A stretch of 44,395 bases of DNA, from positions 1 through 44,395 of the forward strand of contig JAKJXP020000180.1 in assembly GCA_022225965.2 (NCBI GenBank), read 5' to 3'. Under the pieces are notes generated by a model that saw only the letters and a program-made list of their open reading frames with translations, searched no databases and was not told the origin of the DNA. Below, one piece after another: positions 1-9,981 of this stretch (the first letter of the stretch is position 1; each line of letters starts with the position of its first letter). Position numbers and translations under genes: made by a program. The stretch comes from Diatrype stigma. Taxonomy: Eukaryota > Ascomycota > Sordariomycetes > Xylariales > Diatrypaceae.

Positions 1-115
<115 letters not shown>

Positions 116-236
116 CAGAATCGCAGATACGCCCTCCGCATTTTGCGGAGTAATAGTAGGTGGGTTTAACAGACTCACAGCCACTGGCCTACGTACACTA
201 AATCAGACTAAGTATTATATATGAAGCCACTTTCTG

Positions 237-295
237 GCTCGCTTCGCCTTAGGCTGTTCACGAAACGACTTTGATCTATTTCAGGCGAAGCGAGC
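237..295. repeat. 12-bp perfect inverted repeat (hairpin)
   Basis: The arms GCTCGCTTCGCC (237-248) and GGCGAAGCGAGC (284-295) are exact reverse complements, separated by 35 nt. They could form a hairpin or be the remains of a palindromic repeat. No gene boundary lies next to it. Confidence 0.6.
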
Positions 296-1651
296 AATGG
301 CTACTTCGTCAGGAGCATCTCGGCGTATCTTGTTCTTACCGCTTCGTATATGTCAAACATACTGACGACAAGTCCGAATGGTTACCTATATATGCAGTAG
401 GTTACTTTGGTATCGCCTATCTATTGTCGATGCTACTATGGTATGTCATCGAGCCTCTTGATCACTTCCCCACTATGCCATTGTCAATTGTCCAACAAAG
501 GACCGACACCTACAACCTAATCGACTTGCAGGCTGTTGCTTGGTGTACTTGTCAACAATCAAATAGTTATCAACGGTAGGCGTCCTCGGTCGAATCATTG
601 AAACTGAGCTCCAAAAAAAGCAGGCAATAAAATAGCAGGCAAAGTGACGAGACCTCATGCCACCAAAGCACCCTCATTAGGACGAAATCATAGCCTTTGG
701 GCTCTTCGCCCGGTTTCTTATTTCCGATAGTCTTGCAATCGTACTCCAGGCGCCCCAGACGCGACCAGGTCCGCCTCAAGAACGTTCCCCGGAACCCTTA
801 CCCCTGCAAGATCCTATTAGGAGACTCTACCATCCAGATGTTCAAAGTTAGCTCGTGCTCTCAGGAGGGCTGAAACTCCTCTAAGGACAGCGGATTAATT
901 CAGCTAACTAGTCCTTCTTGCCGAGCACTTGGCGTCCGCAGTATGGTTGAAGAACTATCATGTGAAATCTACATATCCGTCGATAGATATACCCGATGTA
1001 ATGGCAAATGATGGCAAAGGTTGGCAGCGCATCTACAAATCTACGCAGGAGCAATAATTGAAGCGGGGAAAGAAAAGAACTATAGGGAAGTTCATAAGGG
1101 CTTAATAGCTCCTATTGACACATATTGTATCTGGAGATGTCACAGGCATTCCACTATTGCAGCCGTTCCATTATTCCATTGTCACACGGGGACCTGTAAC
1201 CAACAGAACCTGCAGCTATCACCAACTGCAGGATGTATTGGGATGCAGTCCACCCCTTGCTGCAGGAAATATTGGAATGCACTCCTGCCCAATATAGCCA
1301 TCGGGATAATAACAGCGACAGCGGAAGTCGGGAAAGCCGGAAACAACGGAGTACATATTGCTGATACGTATCGATAATTGTTGTATATAAAGACGTCGTC
1401 GAGGGAAATCGACGACGACCATAGACTTAACTTAGTTGCTCAGTACACTCCTTATTAGATCATACAAAATTCTAAGCTGATATAGCCTATACGTTCCAAG
1501 CCCTACTGGCCCTTGCCACATCCATTATGCTCCTATTTACATGAATCTGCATTGTGCCGAAGGTGCTATGGGATTACGAGGCCAGGTATGACACCTAAAG
1601 CTCGATTAGTCTTGTGTCGATAAGCCGTATTGTTCAACAATGATACTTCAG

Positions 1652-1741
1652 ATTAAAACAAACTTATCTACACTATAGACTGCCAGGTTATCGGCCAGTG
1701 TGAAACCTTGAGTACAACTACTAGATCGAGTTTGTTTTAAT
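1652..1741. repeat. 90-bp element with 13-bp terminal inverted repeats
   Basis: ATTAAAACAAACT at 1652-1664 is repeated in perfect inverse orientation (AGTTTGTTTTAAT) at 1729-1741. The 64-nt interior has no open frame of note. The shape resembles a miniature inverted-repeat element, but I cannot see a clear target-site duplication, so a plain hairpin is equally possible. Confidence 0.45.
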
Positions 1742-2170
1742 ATATTCCTATGACCACTGTGACCCTCGTAATCAGTATCGAGAAATAATCGCCTCGACAG
1801 ACCCTATTACTCACCCTCAGAATACCAATGCCTACGATAACCCTAGTGCAATGGGTAAGTAGGTTTGGAAGACACAATCAGAGTGATAAGGTATTTGTAT
1901 TGTTGCTGTATGGTAGATAACCGTCGATAGGAAGGTGTGGCCCTCACACGGTACCTGCCTACACAGGCAAACTGGTATACAAACTGACAAACATGTATGT
2001 GATAGGCTGGCAGGTTTACAGGCTTACAGGCTTACTTAACTTTTTAACATAGATACGTTATCGATGACTTCCAAGGTTGTTACCGTCCCACCACATTTGT
2101 TTCTACTGCCTTTTCAACATTTTTCCTAGGACAAACTTACCATCGCGTCGTCAACTTTCGATTGCAAAAT

Positions 2171-2180
2171 CTATATAAAG
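2171..2180 (+). promoter_or_regulatory. TATA-like box of the 2EXR gene
   Basis: CTATATAAAG lies about 200 nt upstream of the ATG at 2377, ahead of a leader that appears to contain an intron (2304-2358). That spacing suits a transcription start near 2205. Confidence 0.4.
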
Positions 2181-2303
2181 CACTGCGTCTACCCAACTGC
2201 GTCGACCCATAAGGAATCAGTTGAGAACACCAATACCCTCTTCTACACACGTTTGCCCTTATCGCATTGCTTTGACTCGACAACGACACCCAAAAAGCAT
2301 CAG

Positions 2304-2358
2304 GTTAGTTTCACACAAATATCACCACATAGTAAGAACCACAACCTAACCTATTCAG
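2304..2358 (+). other. Predicted 5'-UTR intron of the 2EXR gene
   Basis: Donor CAG|GTTAGT at 2304, branch-like CCTAAC at 2345-2350 and acceptor CTATTCAG at 2351-2358 give a 55-nt intron of typical fungal form. It ends 18 nt before the ATG at 2377 and does not change the protein. Confidence 0.5.
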
Positions 2359-2376
2359 ATAGTAACAGTTGCGACC

Positions 2377-3303
2377 ATGTCGACTGGACACCCATCTTCC
2401 CAGGGTGGGCGTTTCGAGCTCATGAAGCGACTACCTCCGGAACTCCGCCTACAGATCTACGAGGCGCATCTGAGTGAAGCACAGGTGTTCGAGATGGAAT
2501 TCGGCAGTCGGTGTAGCCGACGATTTGAGACGCCAACGTTCCGCTGTCAAATACCCAAAGAACCCCTCTTACAGACCTGCCGCGAGGCACGCCAGGTAGC
2601 GCTCAGAAACGGGTTCTTTCTCTTTGGGGAGGAGGACCGGCCCGGTGTTTACCTCCGCAAGAGCGACATCCTGTTCCTCAACATGGAGTCGCTGATCCAC
2701 TTTGGCGATATCTACCACCGGCTCTCGTCCGGTGAGCGCGATCGCAAGGCATTTGCGATACTGGAAAGCCTGGGGCAGGTCGAAAACCTTGCGGTCGAGT
2801 GGGGATCCGTGGTATCGAGCCAGGGGCTTCGCGGGATCAGCCCAGGCCTCGGGGAGTGGGTAACCGGCGTCAGGACAGTCTCTCTTGTGATTCCTCATAT
2901 AAGGCTCGGTACGAGGACATCGGCTGCCGAGCCTCTTTTCCTCAAGAATTATCCTGCAGAACTGCGCCCGATAACCGATGCCTGCGTTCTACCAGACTAC
3001 ACCAAGCAAGATGAGGATGACCCCACAAAGGGTGAGATTTGGGACACTTGTGGGCAGACCCTTACCAAGAAGGTATTGGGTGCTCTTCATGGCGGCCACA
3101 GCATAGACGTCGAAGCTTGCTTCCTACATCGGAATCTACGTCGGGATCGGTTTCCCAAATTCTCACTTTCAGTAGGAGAATGGCTAGTCTACGATGATGG
3201 GGCCTTGAGCCAAAGACGGGTCAATACTGCAACAATCAATGATATTTTGTCATCATCAGAAATTGACAAGCCGCCAACGGCAGACTTGTTAACGTGGAGA
3301 TAA
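2377..3303 (+). CDS. 2EXR (F-box-like) domain protein, 308 aa
   Basis: A single-exon gene. Near the N-terminus (about residues 13-32) it has FELMKRLPPELRLQIYE, matching the LPxELRxxIW/Y helix that defines the fungal 2EXR family and related F-box-like proteins. Next comes a segment with LLQTCREARQVAL (about 68-80), the usual second motif where this family reads LLxVCxEARxxAL. The rest is soluble, with no signal peptide or membrane segment. 2EXR proteins are abundant and fast-diverging in Pezizomycotina and most have no assigned role. Some are thought to act as substrate adaptors, but nothing here shows that. The start is chosen because GCGACCATGTC is a good fungal initiation context and lies directly after the predicted leader intron. 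Confidence 0.8.
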   Translation: MSTGHPSSQGGRFELMKRLPPELRLQIYEAHLSEAQVFEMEFGSRCSRRFETPTFRCQIPKEPLLQTCREARQVALRNGFFLFGEEDRPGVYLRKSDILFLNMESLIHFGDIYHRLSSGERDRKAFAILESLGQVENLAVEWGSVVSSQGLRGISPGLGEWVTGVRTVSLVIPHIRLGTRTSAAEPLFLKNYPAELRPITDACVLPDYTKQDEDDPTKGEIWDTCGQTLTKKVLGALHGGHSIDVEACFLHRNLRRDRFPKFSLSVGEWLVYDDGALSQRRVNTATINDILSSSEIDKPPTADLLTWR

Positions 3304-3644
3304 GGTATAGAACGTTTCTTGCCTCTCGGATAGCCTTCTAGGCCATAAATACAGCCGCTTCTTTATTCGATGACAGGGGCTTGTGGAAAGGAGGAGGCAG
3401 GGGAAGAGTGGGGGAGCCCGGAAACGACGTCTTGAAGCGTGGGGTCGGGTAATGGAACCCGTGTTCGATGATCGGTCGGTACAGCTATTTGTCGGCGCCA
3501 CGCCCGGATCCCGATCTAGGTATTAGGCGAATGCTTCGCACCCAGATAGTCATCACTTGTCACTTAGCTACCTCGTTGCATCTGTAAATTAAATTAATGC
3601 ACCACTTTTAATCTTAAAGTTGTTCACGTCACGAAGTCACGATA
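3304..3644. other. Intergenic spacer, 2EXR gene to cupin gene
   Basis: A 341-nt spacer between two genes in the same direction. Its right part (about 3580-3640) is AT-rich and would serve as the 3' end of the first gene and promoter of the cupin gene. No further element was recognised. Confidence 0.5.
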
Positions 3645-4238
3645 ATGGTTGAGGTCAGGAAATACCATCTCTCCCCAACGGACCGCATCCCGAACTCCCC
3701 GAGACCCCTCCTGCACTATAAAGACGTCCTGGCCCGGGGAGCAGCGACAGGCCCAGCAGCGCACTGCGACCCGGCCGAGGTCTGGGACCTGTTCCAGGCG
3801 AACGGGTGGCGGGTCGAGTGGATCTTCCGCTACGGCCCGACGCAACTGTCGCATTACCACTCCCGCGCGCACGAATGCATGGCCGTGCTGTCCGGCACGG
3901 CGACGATCCGCTTCGGCGTGGCCGACACGTCGGATGACCTCGCGGAGAACACGTACGGCGGCGCCCGGGAGGACGGCGGCATCGAGGTCGAAGCAGAGGC
4001 CGGGGACGTCTTCGTGATCCCGGCCGGCGTCGCTCACAAGACGTACAACACCAGACCGGAAAACGAGTTCAAGCTCCTGACCCCCGGCAAGGGCCATGGC
4101 ATCGAGGCGGCGGATGCAAGGCAGGCGCTGGCCGATGTCGAGCTTTCCGGCTATACCATGATGGGGGCGTACAGCGGCGGGGACTGGGATTTCGTCGAGA
4201 GCGGGGGGAACTTCGAGCAGGTGTGGGCCATTCCTTAG
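3645..4238 (+). CDS. Cupin-fold protein, YjlB-like, 197 aa
   Basis: A single-exon gene for a small cytosolic beta-barrel (RmlC-like cupin). Cupin motif 1 is seen as HYHSRAHECMAVLSGTATI with metal-ligand candidates His70, His72 and Glu77. Motif 2 is GDVFVIPAGVAHKTYN with His131, so the usual 3-His/1-Glu metal set is intact. The whole length is one cupin domain plus short tails, matching bacterial YjlB and its fungal relatives, whose substrate is unknown. No signal peptide is present. Codons strongly favour G/C at the third position. The gene converges on the membrane-protein gene at 4847-6230. It could be a dioxygenase, isomerase or non-catalytic binding protein; the fold is clear but the reaction is not. 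Confidence 0.85.
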   Translation: MVEVRKYHLSPTDRIPNSPRPLLHYKDVLARGAATGPAAHCDPAEVWDLFQANGWRVEWIFRYGPTQLSHYHSRAHECMAVLSGTATIRFGVADTSDDLAENTYGGAREDGGIEVEAEAGDVFVIPAGVAHKTYNTRPENEFKLLTPGKGHGIEAADARQALADVELSGYTMMGAYSGGDWDFVESGGNFEQVWAIP

Positions 4239-4846
4239 CCTGAACGCGATCCCGTGTTCGGGAAGGAACCGCAGGGACTATGTAGGACGTGGCCTGGTAG
4301 TGGTGGTGTTTCTCGTACGAGCGTGCTCTGATCGTCATTAATTATGCTGGGTTCCTAGTATTTTCGGAGAGAATGTAGATATGATAGTATCTGTTCTCTT
4401 TAAACCCTTACACAGATTTGAGTGGCTTGAAACTGATAAGTCTTTTCTCGGAATTCCAAGTAGCTGCATCATATACTCCATTAAATTCCACCGTGATCCT
4501 CCGTCTCCTCGTCAACGTAGCTTCGTATCTCCTGAACCACGTACCCACATGTTTCTATAGGAAGAGATGATACAGCGAGTACGCCCATCTGGTATTCCCT
4601 CATGAGGCGACTTCACCTATACAGCTTCTATCGCACGGAGAACTTGGCTCTGGAATTGTTGAAAGTAACATAACCCCATGTAAGTCAAACTATTCTATCG
4701 CCAGGCCACCTACCGAAGCCATCCCGCCCTGATCCGAATCTGACCCAAAGGACACACCTGAGTGAGCAGCTCCTCCTTCCCCATGGAAAATTCTTTTCTT
4801 CTCTCACTACCTAGCTACCCAGCACAGACCGCAGCAAGCTTTACGC
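4239..4846. other. Convergent intergenic region
   Basis: About 600 nt of AT-richer DNA between the 3' ends of the cupin gene (plus) and the membrane-protein gene (minus). It should hold both polyadenylation regions. I see no gene, repeat or RNA. Confidence 0.6.
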
Positions 4847-6230
4847 TTACTTCGTCTTAGCCTCCAGCGGCGTCTCCCCCTCCTTCACCACCTCATCGCG
4901 CTCCCAGAGCAGCGCGGCAACCACGGCCAGGGGCCCGCCCAGCACGAGCCAGAAGGCGACCTTGCGCAGCATGCCGAGGAAGGTCGCGTCCTTGACCGTG
5001 GTCTGGTGGAGGTACACGGCCCACAGGAGGAACGGGACGCTGCCGGAGTAGAGGTCGTACTGCAGGAAGTTGAGCATGACGGCGGCCAGGTCGCCGGGGC
5101 CGTAGGCGTCTCGCGACACGGCGGGCGGGCCGGCGGGCAGCGGCCACGGGACGAAGGTGCGCGCGAACGTGACCTGCTCGAGCACGGGGGCCAGGGCGGC
5201 GGGCAGGGCGGGCGCGAGGGCGGCACGCAGCGGGGCGGGCAGGGCCGCGACGGCCAGGACGGGCAGGTGGGTGGCGACGGCCAGGGTCAGGGCGAACTCG
5301 TAGACGCCCGACACGGCGACGGCGAAGGCGACGCCGGGGGTGGTGGCGCGGCCGGCGTCGTCGCGCGGCACCATGCTGCCCAGCAGGAAGTAGCCGGCGC
5401 GGTGGGCGGCCCACTGCAGCACGGCGCTCCAGACGGGGAACAGCTGCCAGGCGGCGAGCCAGCCGTAGTGCTGGGCGGCGGAGTGGCCGAAGGCGGCCGG
5501 CAGCGTCATGAGCAGCGAGGGCGCGAGGAAGGCGACCGCCACGTTCGACGTCAGCACGGCGAGGTCCCAGAGGTAGACGAACAGGGCGCGGCGGGCGGCG
5601 TCGCCGTCGCCGGGGCGCAGGCGCGCCGCGGGAGACGTCAGCAGGTGCAGGGCCAGGTACAGCGGGACGACGAAGGCGTAGGTCAGGTTCTGGAACAGGA
5701 AGCCGGCGGTGCCGGCGAAGCTGACGAGGCGGCCGCGGTGGCCGGCGCGCAGGGACTCGAGCAGCAGCAGGGTCCAGGCGGCGCCGGCCTGGCCGAGCGT
5801 CCAGAGGAAGAAGGCGCTGGTGTCCCAGCCGGCGCCCGGGTCGTCGAGCAGCGCGGCGAAGAAGCCCACCAGCACGCTCAGGTGCCGGTCGACGGGGCCG
5901 ACGCCCGTGTACGTGGTGCGGAAGGGCTCCGGCGCGCCGCGCAGGACCGCCGGCGCCGGCGCCGAGGCCAGGTCGCGCGTGACGAGGCCGGCGCCCGTCT
6001 TGGTCAGCACGCCTAGCGTGGCGTAGAGCCCGAACAGGGAGAACCCGACGAATAGCGGTACGAGTGCATACTTAGCGACCGGCGCCTAGTGTTCGTGCAT
6101 GCGGTGCGCGCGCGCGAGCGAGCGGGCGAGCAACGCGTTAGGTTAGCTGTCCCGGACCGTTGCGTGTCGTCGTCGTGAGGGGTTGTGCTGATACGAGGAG
6201 ACAGACAGGGAGACGGGGGAGGCTTACCAT
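4847..6230 (-). CDS. Multi-pass membrane protein, 413 aa; possible AscI-like terpene cyclase
   Basis: Proposed exons are 6228-6230 (the ATG alone) and 4847-6085, with an intron at 6086-6227. On the minus strand the donor is ATG|GTAAGC and the acceptor CACTAG|GCG, with two CTAAC branch candidates. The frame is open only back to a stop at 6086-6088. Starting at the GTG at 6010 would cut off the first hydrophobic helix (about residues 7-27), so the upstream ATG is preferred. The protein has roughly seven or eight hydrophobic segments, a YTGVGPVDRHL motif near residue 60, an FVVPLYLALHLLTSP helix, and a C-terminal NFLQYDLYSG before the last helices. This layout recalls fungal integral-membrane proteins of the AscI terpene-cyclase type, but that is from memory and unverified. 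Codons are extremely GC-rich. Confidence 0.7.
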
Positions 6231-7487
6231 GATTTCGCGTTGTGTAATTCTTGGAAGTGGAATTATAAGTAGCGGACATATAGGCCTCTAGTCGTTTACT
6301 GAGAGTCTAAGTGGTGACAAGTGTTCCTTAGCTGACTTTGTAACTATGCCTGATCAGCATGAAGAAGGGTGCGACAGGGAAATCTTGGAGTAGAAAGAGT
6401 AATAAGTCGCGTATGTATTCATGTAAGAGTTAATCCTCACCGAGCGGGCATCGGGATACCAAACCGAGAACCAAACCGAGATGGGTGAAAGGCGGGGCCG
6501 ATGCTGTACAGTACGAAGGGATGATCCGATAATATACGAAGCAGGTGGTTATGTGCCTGGTTATGTGCTCACTAATAAGGCCAGTGTGGAGTGCCAACAT
6601 AACCACTTCGAACAGGGCTGCAGCAGGGGTTAAGCTGAGCTTCCTTGCAGTGTAAGCACTAAATATATCTCAGCTACCAGGTATGTAAAGCTGGTTTAGG
6701 GGTACATACGTCACTGCACCTCCATACGTGCCAGTTGGTTGTCTGACTATGCCGCATTCAACCCCCCTAGATGGGCTCCTTACTTCGCTAAAGACAACTA
6801 CAGCATATATGTTATAGGCTATAGGCTATAGCTAACGGTTGGAAGCATCTTGAACGGCGGCATGATTTCGGGCGTACGTTGGAAAAACCATCGTGGTTAT
6901 CGTAGAGAACAAGGTAATTAAGCCGAAAGTTTGGGAACTATGAAAAGCGAAAACTTCAAGTCGCGTTTTACCTCGGTGATGGTTTGTTACCCCTGCCTAG
7001 CTTTAATAAGACTCCTATAGTTATATACTATGTAATTGTAAAGTGATGAACTTATTGAGTTCATGTTCCAATCGCGACGAAGCATCCACATTCGCAGTAG
7101 TCATTCTTTACACCAGGTTAAACATGGCCCGAAGACAGCGTATGGGTGAGATTAGCAACACTAGGTCATAATCAGAAAGGGGTGGCCCTAGAATGCAGTT
7201 GGCCGATTTCTCGATTTACTAAAGGATGCTTGCTCTATTGCATGGCTTGGCTTAGAGCGAAGCAAAGCTTTCAAGAAGCATCTGAGGTACTAAGGACAAC
7301 AACCACTATGCGTAGCTAGGCGAGGACAAGGATGAGTTGTGATGCTGGTGGTAAGGTAGCGTCACCAACTTCAATGGGACGGACCAATAGATGGATGGTA
7401 ATGATTATGAACTGGACAGATAGGAAGAGGGTGAGATAGGCATTGGAGTCGGAGAATTTGAGCAATAAAAATAATAATAACATAGGC
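6231..7487. other. Gene-poor intergenic region
   Basis: It holds the upstream region of the membrane-protein gene and otherwise low-complexity intergenic DNA. A 10-bp inverted repeat (GTGGTTATGT at 6546-6555 and ACATAACCAC at 6597-6606) and short GGCTATA repeats near 6805-6830 are visible. No coding frame with a recognisable domain was found. Confidence 0.5.
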
Positions 7488-7586
7488 AAAAATTTAGTCC
7501 GCCCAGGAATCGAACCTGGTTCTTCCAGCCCGAACTACCTCCCGGTGGAGGCTCACAACCCAACATGTAAGCTGAATCGAGAGACT
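7488..7586 (-). ncRNA. tRNA-like Pol III transcript candidate
   Basis: On the minus strand, positions 7503-7519 form a perfect T-arm (CCAGG, TTCGATT, CCTGG) containing an exact B-box (GGTTCGATTCC). A T5 run at 7488-7492 follows within a few bases, as in Pol III terminators. GCGGACT (7496-7502) can pair with AGTCTCT (7580-7586) at six of seven positions, two of them wobble, like an acceptor stem. Between them are a 7-bp hairpin (GCTTACA with TGTGAGC), a short CTCC/GGAG hairpin and a weak A-box-like CAGCTTACATG. A proper D-arm and anticodon arm cannot be assigned, so this is not a canonical tRNA. It could be a degenerate tRNA, a TFIIIC site or an unusual small RNA. Confidence 0.3.
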
Positions 7587-7980
7587 TAGGTTCATATCGT
7601 GCATTGGCGAAGAGCTGGCATGCGTCCCAACGACACCTGCCGACCGACCATGTTTGTTGGAATATCCGCGCCTTATTGTGCTTCAAGTACCCTCCCCTAG
7701 GAGTAGGACAAATTAGTCGGTACTGCTTGGGTAGGTAGGTATCGTACCAATGTATACCCTCATTGCTGGGAGACTGCCTACTGCCTACTGCCTAGCCGTT
7801 CGCCTACCAGGATATACGTCTTTCCTTGGATACAGTCGGCCGTTCCCATGAGTTCAATAGGGTTCGAGCGCATAGCTATTTGAGATATCCCATGATGGTA
7901 TCACGCCCTCCCTATTTACTAAGTTCATCCATTGTTCTATTGTTTCTAATGCCGCTGTTCCTCTAGCTCTATGTATGTAC
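7587..7980. other. Intergenic region downstream of DUS1
   Basis: About 390 nt with no coding signal. A short tandem repeat of ACTGCCT (three copies near 7776-7793) is present. It should include the DUS1 3' untranslated region. Confidence 0.5.
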
Positions 7981-9529
7981 CTACCCAGCAACCAGCTCAT
8001 CCGTCGGAACACTCGGCTGCTTCGTCTCATCTCCTACGGTAAAGGGTTCCTTGATGCCATCCTTGCCATCGTGCTTCATGAGTCCGTCACTACCACCACC
8101 CCCATCCTTAAGGAAGTCCTTCGCCACGGCCACCTCACCCTTCTTGCCCTGCTTGCCCTGCTTCTTCAGGGCCTTCTTGCTCAGCTGGATGCTGCCTTTG
8201 GCCAGCGCCTCCTTAGGCAGGGGCCTGACGATGGGCTGCACGACCCACCACGGCCTCTTGCAGGCCCGGACCGCCGCGACCGAGCTCTCCGGATCGAGGA
8301 TAGTTTCATCCCCACTTTCAGCTTCAGCTTCAGCTTCACTTTCCTGCTCTTGCTCTTGTTCCTCCTCTCCACTTGTACCCTCTGCTGCTGCTCCTGAAGG
8401 TTCCTTCTTCTGTTTCTGTTCTGGCTCCGGTTCCTCCACGCTCTTCCCGCCCGTCCTCTCGTACTCGATAAGTCCCTCCGCCACCCTCCGCTCGACCATG
8501 TCGAGCACGTGCTCGAAGGCCGTCATGTCGCCGGCCTGGCACCGGGCCAGCGTGTCGCGGATGTCGATGTGCTTCGACACGAGGTGGCGCAGCAGGTGGA
8601 AGAGATGGGGGCGAACAGCCAGGAGGTTCGGCGAGGTGGTCTTCTCCTGCCTTCTTTTTTCTTTCCTCCCCATTGCCGCTGCGCCGGCGTCATCCGTCTT
8701 CCTCTTCTTCCGCGCTGGGCCATCCTCCCCCTCACCATTCTCCTTGTCGAGGTGAAGCCAAGCCTCGTCGTCCCCCACGACGAACAGCGGCCTCCGCGCC
8801 GGCGGGTCCTGCTGCAGCGCATACCGGTGCAGGATGTCCATGTACCGGCGGAAGACGGCGTCGACGCGCCAGCCGCCGCGATCGGACCCGTCCCGGGGGC
8901 GCCAGTACTCGCGGCCGCCGCCGCCGGGCGGCGGCGGTGGCGCGAACAGGGCCGGGTTGCTGAGGTTGCCCTCGGCGGCCATGACGGCGTCGGCGCCGGT
9001 GGCGTCGAGGCAGCGCTGCAGGTCGCCGGGCTGGAGGACGTTGCCGTTGGCGAAGAGGACGGTGTCGGGCGGCAGGTGGTCGCGCAGGTAGCGGATGTGG
9101 TCCCAGTCGGCCAGGCCGGTCAGGTGGCCCTTCTGGTCGCGGCGGCGGCCGTGGACGGTCAGGATGCTGGCGCCGGCGGCGAGGACGGTGCGGGCGTAGG
9201 CGAGGGTCGCCTTGCGGGTGTCGAGCACGCGGATCTTGGCCGTGACGGGGACGGGCAGGTCCGGGTCCCGCGCCAGCGTGTCGATCAGGCGGTACACCAG
9301 CTCCTGGTCCTCCTGCAGGAACGCCCCGTAGTGGCCCTTGCGCGCGATCCCCTGCGGGCACCCCAGGTTCAGGTCGATGGCGTCGCAGTGCGGGGCGGCC
9401 AGGCGCGCGGCGGCCAGCAGGTGCGCCGGGTCGTTGGCGCAGAACTGCACGAAGAGGGGTCGGTCGAAGGACGGGTTGCCGTCGAGGAACGGACCTGTTG
9501 GCGCCGTCGGCTCCTCGGTGGGAGGAGAG

Positions 9530-9567
<38 letters not shown>

Positions 9568-9981
9568 TGTCGGTGGGGTCGTCGGGGAAGCATCAGGTCG
9601 GGTGGCCTGGAAATGGGTGTCCCTGTACTTGGGGGCTTCTTCAAACAGGCGGGCGTGGAACATGGGCGTGTAGGCTAGGACTTTGGAGTTCTCTTCAGGA
9701 GTAAGGAACGACCGGGTGAGCATTCGCCATGCCTGTAGATGCGTAAGAAACCCAAGTTAGCAATCAATCGGTACGTATCCTCAAACACAGATAGCCGGGC
9801 GAATGTGAAAAAGGAAACGACATACGAACTCAGACTGGTCAACCATGGGCGCGACCACATACTTGGGACTCCCGATGCTCTCGTAAAAAGCCCGGCCATG
9901 TAATTTGGGCTTAGGTCTTGCAGCAGCAATGGGCTCTGATCCAGACCCAGCCACGACATGATCCGAATTTGTCGAAGCCAT
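7981..9981 (-). CDS. DUS1: tRNA-dihydrouridine synthase 1, 635 aa
   Basis: Two exons: 9826-9981 (52 codons) and 7981-9732, with a 93-nt intron at 9733-9825 (donor TTC|GTATGT, acceptor CTACAG|GCA, phase 0). Splicing joins APMVDQSEF to AWRML, the conserved start of the Dus FMN-binding barrel. The enzyme reduces specific uridines in the tRNA D-loop (U16/U17 for yeast Dus1) with FMN and NADPH. Visible motifs are NLGCPQGIARKG with the catalytic Cys at about residue 177, KIRVL (Lys about 218), LTVHGRRRDQKG (His about 246) and FANGNV. It is longer than yeast Dus1 because of a low-complexity insert with 12 consecutive Thr (about residues 109-120) and an acidic, Glu/Gln/Lys-rich C-terminal tail. The start at 9981 places the barrel at the expected N-terminal distance. 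Confidence 0.93.
9530..9566. repeat. Coding trinucleotide microsatellite (poly-Thr of DUS1)
   Basis: Twelve tandem GTC/ACG units encode an uninterrupted threonine run in DUS1. The run lies between the HARLFEEAPKYRDTHFQ segment and the FDRPLFVQFCANDP segment, in a surface insert. Such repeats are prone to length change between strains. Confidence 0.9.

Noticed and set aside
4847..6010. Start of the membrane protein at the GTG at 6010
   Set aside because: Eukaryotic nuclear genes rarely use GTG, and it would remove the first membrane helix encoded just upstream.
5006..6016. Long plus-strand frame of 336 codons opposite the membrane-protein gene
   Set aside because: It is Gly/Gln/Arg-rich antisense reading caused by extreme GC3 of the real gene; it has no domain.
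8509..9678. 389-codon plus-strand frame opposite DUS1
   Set aside because: Antisense shadow of GC-rich DUS1 exons, with low-complexity Arg/Val runs where the microsatellite lies.
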